Source of the DNA: Streptomyces sp. NBC_01275
Lineage (GTDB): Bacteria; Actinomycetota; Actinomycetes; Streptomycetales; Streptomycetaceae
DNA length: 64,000 nt
Assembly: GCF_026340655.1 (NCBI RefSeq)
Contig: NZ_JAPEOZ010000001.1
Coordinates: 8,556,001 to 8,620,000, forward strand
Direction: 5' to 3'
The notes beneath the pieces were generated by a model that saw nothing but the letters and a program-made list of their open reading frames with translations, was not told the origin of the DNA and ran no database searches. Positions 59,838 through 64,000 of the stretch are shown here, one piece after another. The number at the start of each line of letters is the position of its first letter. Positions within the stretch are counted from its first letter, which is position 1. The translations under genes and the position numbers were made by a program.

Positions 59838-61202
59838 TCAGGACGACGCGCCCTTGGCCGCGCGGAAACCTGCCTCCAGGTCGGCCTTGAGGTCGGCGAG
59901 GTTCTCGATGCCGACCGAAAGCCGCACCAGCCCCGGCGAGGTGCCCGTCGCCGCCAACTGCTCCTCGTCCAGCTGGCTGTGGGTCGTAGAGGCGGGATGG
60001 ATGATCAGGCTGCGCACATCGCCGATGTTGGCCAGGTGACTGAACAGCTCGACCGCGTCCACGAACCGCTTGCCCGCCTCGACGCCGTCCCGCAGCTCGA
60101 AGGAGACGATCGCGCCCGCACCGCGCGGCAGGTACTTCTGCCCCGCCTCGTACCACTTGCTGGACGGCAGGCCCGCATAGTGGACGGCGTCGACCTCGTC
60201 CCGCTGCTCCAGCCACTCCGCCAGCGCCTGCGCGTTCGCGGTGTGCCGCTCGATGCGCAGGCTCAGCGTCTCCACGCCCTGCAGCAGCAGGAACGCGGAG
60301 TGCGGGGAGAGCGCCGGGCCGAGGTCCCGCAGCAGCTGCACCCGCAGCTTGATCGCGAAGGCGCCGGGGCCGAGCGCCGGCCAGTACCGCAGCCCGTGGT
60401 AGCTCGGGTCGGGCTCGGAGAAGTCCGGGAAGCGGTCGGCGTGCGCGCCGAAGTCGAAGGTCCCGCCGTCCACGACCACGCCTGCGATGGTCGTGCCGTG
60501 TCCGCCGAGGAACTTGGTCGCCGAGTGCACGACGATGTCGGCGCCGTGCTCGAGGGGCCGCAGGAGATAGGGGGTCGGGACCGTGTTGTCCACGATCAGC
60601 GGCACGCCCGCCGCGTGCGCCACGTCCGCGACCGCGCGCACGTCGAGCACGTTGCCGCGCGGGTTGCCCAGCGTCTCCGCGAACAGCGCCTTGGTGTTCG
60701 GCCGGATCGCGGCCCGCCAGGCCTCGGCGTCGTCCGGGTCGTCGACGAACGACACCTCGATGCCGAACTTCGGGAGCGTGTGCCGCAGCAGGTTGTAGGT
60801 GCCGCCGTACAGGGACGTGCTCGACACGAGGTGGTCGCCCGCGCCGGCCAGCGTCAGGATGGCGAGGGTCTCGGCGGCCTGGCCCGAGGACAGCGCCACG
60901 GCCGCGACCCCGCCCTCCAACGCGGCGATCCGCTGCTCGAAGACGTCCTGGGTGGGGTTGTGGATGCGGGTGTAGATGTTGCCGGGCTCGGCGAGCGAGA
61001 ACAGGTCGGCGGCGTGCTGGGTGTCCCGGAAGACGAACGACGACGTCTGGTAGATGGGCGTGGCGCGGGCGCCGGTCGTCGGGTCGGGTGCGGCTCCGGC
61101 GTGGATCTGCTTGGTCTCGAAGGACCAGGCCGAGGTGTCGGGCGCGGCGGACGACTCCTCGGGGGTGTGACCGGCGGTGACGGAGTCGATGGGCTGGCTC
61201 AT
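59838..61202 (-). CDS. metY: O-acetylhomoserine sulfhydrylase
   Basis: A 454-residue PLP enzyme that combines O-acetyl-homoserine and sulfide to give homocysteine. Visible features: TKQIHAG and [11 protein letters not shown] at the N-terminus, the Ser/Gly phosphate-binding SSGQAAE segment, and the PLP Lys in [13 protein letters not shown]. Length fits the family. ATG at 61202 has GAGGAG upstream. First gene of metYX; a 24-residue Cys-containing leader peptide lies 84 bp upstream on the same strand, so supply of cysteine or sulfide probably controls the operon. Confidence 0.95.
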   Translation of the reverse strand: MSQPIDSVTAGHTPEESSAAPDTSAWSFETKQIHAGAAPDPTTGARATPIYQTSSFVFRDTQHAADLFSLAEPGNIYTRIHNPTQDVFEQRIAALEGGVAAVALSSGQAAETLAILTLAGAGDHLVSSTSLYGGTYNLLRHTLPKFGIEVSFVDDPDDAEAWRAAIRPNTKALFAETLGNPRGNVLDVRAVADVAHAAGVPLIVDNTVPTPYLLRPLEHGADIVVHSATKFLGGHGTTIAGVVVDGGTFDFGAHADRFPDFSEPDPSYHGLRYWPALGPGAFAIKLRVQLLRDLGPALSPHSAFLLLQGVETLSLRIERHTANAQALAEWLEQRDEVDAVHYAGLPSSKWYEAGQKYLPRGAGAIVSFELRDGVEAGKRFVDAVELFSHLANIGDVRSLIIHPASTTHSQLDEEQLAATGTSPGLVRLSVGIENLADLKADLEAGFRAAKGASS

Positions 61203-61286
61203 GGTGCGGTGCTCCTCGTGCGGAAGGGCGTGACGAAGCGCGCGTGCGCGGACGCGGCGGAAGGGGGTGGACGGCCGGAGGGAGGG

Positions 61287-61361
61287 TCAGCTCGCGGCGC
61301 GACAACCCGTGGTGGTGACGCGCACGTGGTCGACGTGGGGGCGGGTCACGAGCACGGTCAT
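61287..61361 (-). CDS. Putative leader peptide upstream of metY
   Basis: A 24-residue frame on the minus strand, beginning ATG at 61361. It reads through [19 protein letters not shown], a variant of the RxHIDLxRVxSAxCR leader family, with a single Cys codon five before the stop. It ends 84 bp ahead of metY. There is no strong ribosome site, so it may be leaderless. The 321-bp region 61203-61523 holds nothing else recognisable; it also separates metY from icd. Confidence 0.7.
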   Translation of the reverse strand: MTVLVTRPHVDHVRVTTTGCRAAS

Positions 61362-61523
61362 GGGTCGAGGTAAGCACACGGGGATGGGGCGGGCCAGCGC
61401 TCGACGCCGGGCGCAATGCAACGTTCACGAAAGGGGGTTGGCGGTCCGCGAAGGCGCTGGGAAAACAGCTCCGCCCCGGCCGGGCGATGTGCCGGTCGGG
61501 GCGGAGACGGGTGGTGCGGTGCG

Positions 61524-63743
<2,220 letters not shown>

Positions 63744-63779
63744 CGGGTGCTCCGCTCCACGTCTGCAACATTGCTCGAC

Positions 63780-63797
63780 ATCAAGATATCTCGTGAT
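63780..63797. promoter_or_regulatory. 18-bp imperfect palindrome upstream of icd
   Basis: ATCAAGATATCTCGTGAT is identical to its reverse complement at 14 of 18 positions. In S. coelicolor the MarR-type regulator TamR is known to bind palindromes ahead of citric-acid-cycle genes including icd; this could be such a site, but I could not compare it to the published consensus. The remaining upstream DNA to 64000 shows a short GCGGGAGGTTC direct repeat near 63820-63840 and no convincing gene. Confidence 0.4.
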
Positions 63798-64000
63798 CGG
63801 GGCGGGCTCGACAGGGGTCCGCGGGAGGTTCGCGGGAGGTTCGCTCGCACCTTCGCGGGAAAGGGCGCCGTTCGGGGCAACCGAATGGAGCGTTCCGGTG
63901 GTCAAGAAGGTAGATCCATCACCTCGTCCACCGGGCCGGACCGACCATCCGGCCGCTTCAGCGAAAGCGGACCATGAGAAATCGCACCAGAGTGACGGGC

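Overview
High G+C DNA with GTG and TTG starts, many ATGA/GTGA stop-start overlaps, mycofactocin-free F420/LLM enzymes, a monomeric NADP isocitrate dehydrogenase and Cys-type sulfur leader peptides points to an actinomycete, most likely Streptomyces or a close relative. No rRNA, tRNA, insertion sequence, phage gene or CRISPR array was seen.

Region 1 (1-36.7 kb) is a large catabolic island. It holds two beta-hydroxyacid dehydrogenases, an aldehyde dehydrogenase, a carboxymuconolactone-decarboxylase-like protein, a Rieske oxygenase with a KshB-type reductase, two amidohydrolases, a GMC oxidoreductase, three acyl-CoA synthetases, a B12-dependent acyl-CoA mutase (two subunits), a CaiB-type CoA transferase, crotonase, three acyl-CoA dehydrogenase-type subunits, a LvaA/ACAD11-type kinase, SDRs, thiolase, thioesterase, two TetR regulators and a fused Liv-type ABC importer. 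Together they look like uptake, oxygenation, CoA activation, carbon-skeleton rearrangement and beta-oxidation of an unidentified branched or alicyclic acid. Eight promoter regions carry copies of a 15-bp palindrome (GAGAATnnnATTCTC), in several cases as pairs with centres exactly 22 bp apart, so the island is probably one regulon; the TetR gene at 21.8 kb, with a pair at its own start, is the best candidate regulator.

Region 2 (36.8-47.4 kb) is a sulfur-salvage island: a Xi-class GST-like protein lacking the usual catalytic Cys, an amino-acid/cystine-type ABC importer, a GNAT acetyltransferase and four LLM flavin monooxygenases. Three transcription units start with short leader peptides of the (R/A)HIDLxRVxxAxC type, known as cysteine-sensing leaders. 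The combination resembles the Bacillus S-alkylcysteine (sna/cmo/tcy) pathway.

Region 3 (47.6-56.1 kb) is a compact protease/regulator cluster: a non-secreted astacin/matrixin-like metalloprotease, a LuxR-type ATPase regulator, a TPR-CHAT cysteine protease, a divergent non-secreted subtilisin (S8), an ECF-type sigma factor, and a 175-aa unknown partner. This is the part most likely to be an undescribed system, perhaps a cytoplasmic proteolytic cascade.

Region 4 (56.1-64 kb) has a cytochrome P450, an N-formylglutamate amidohydrolase, a DUF5713 protein, metX-metY (with a fourth Cys-containing leader peptide) and icd.
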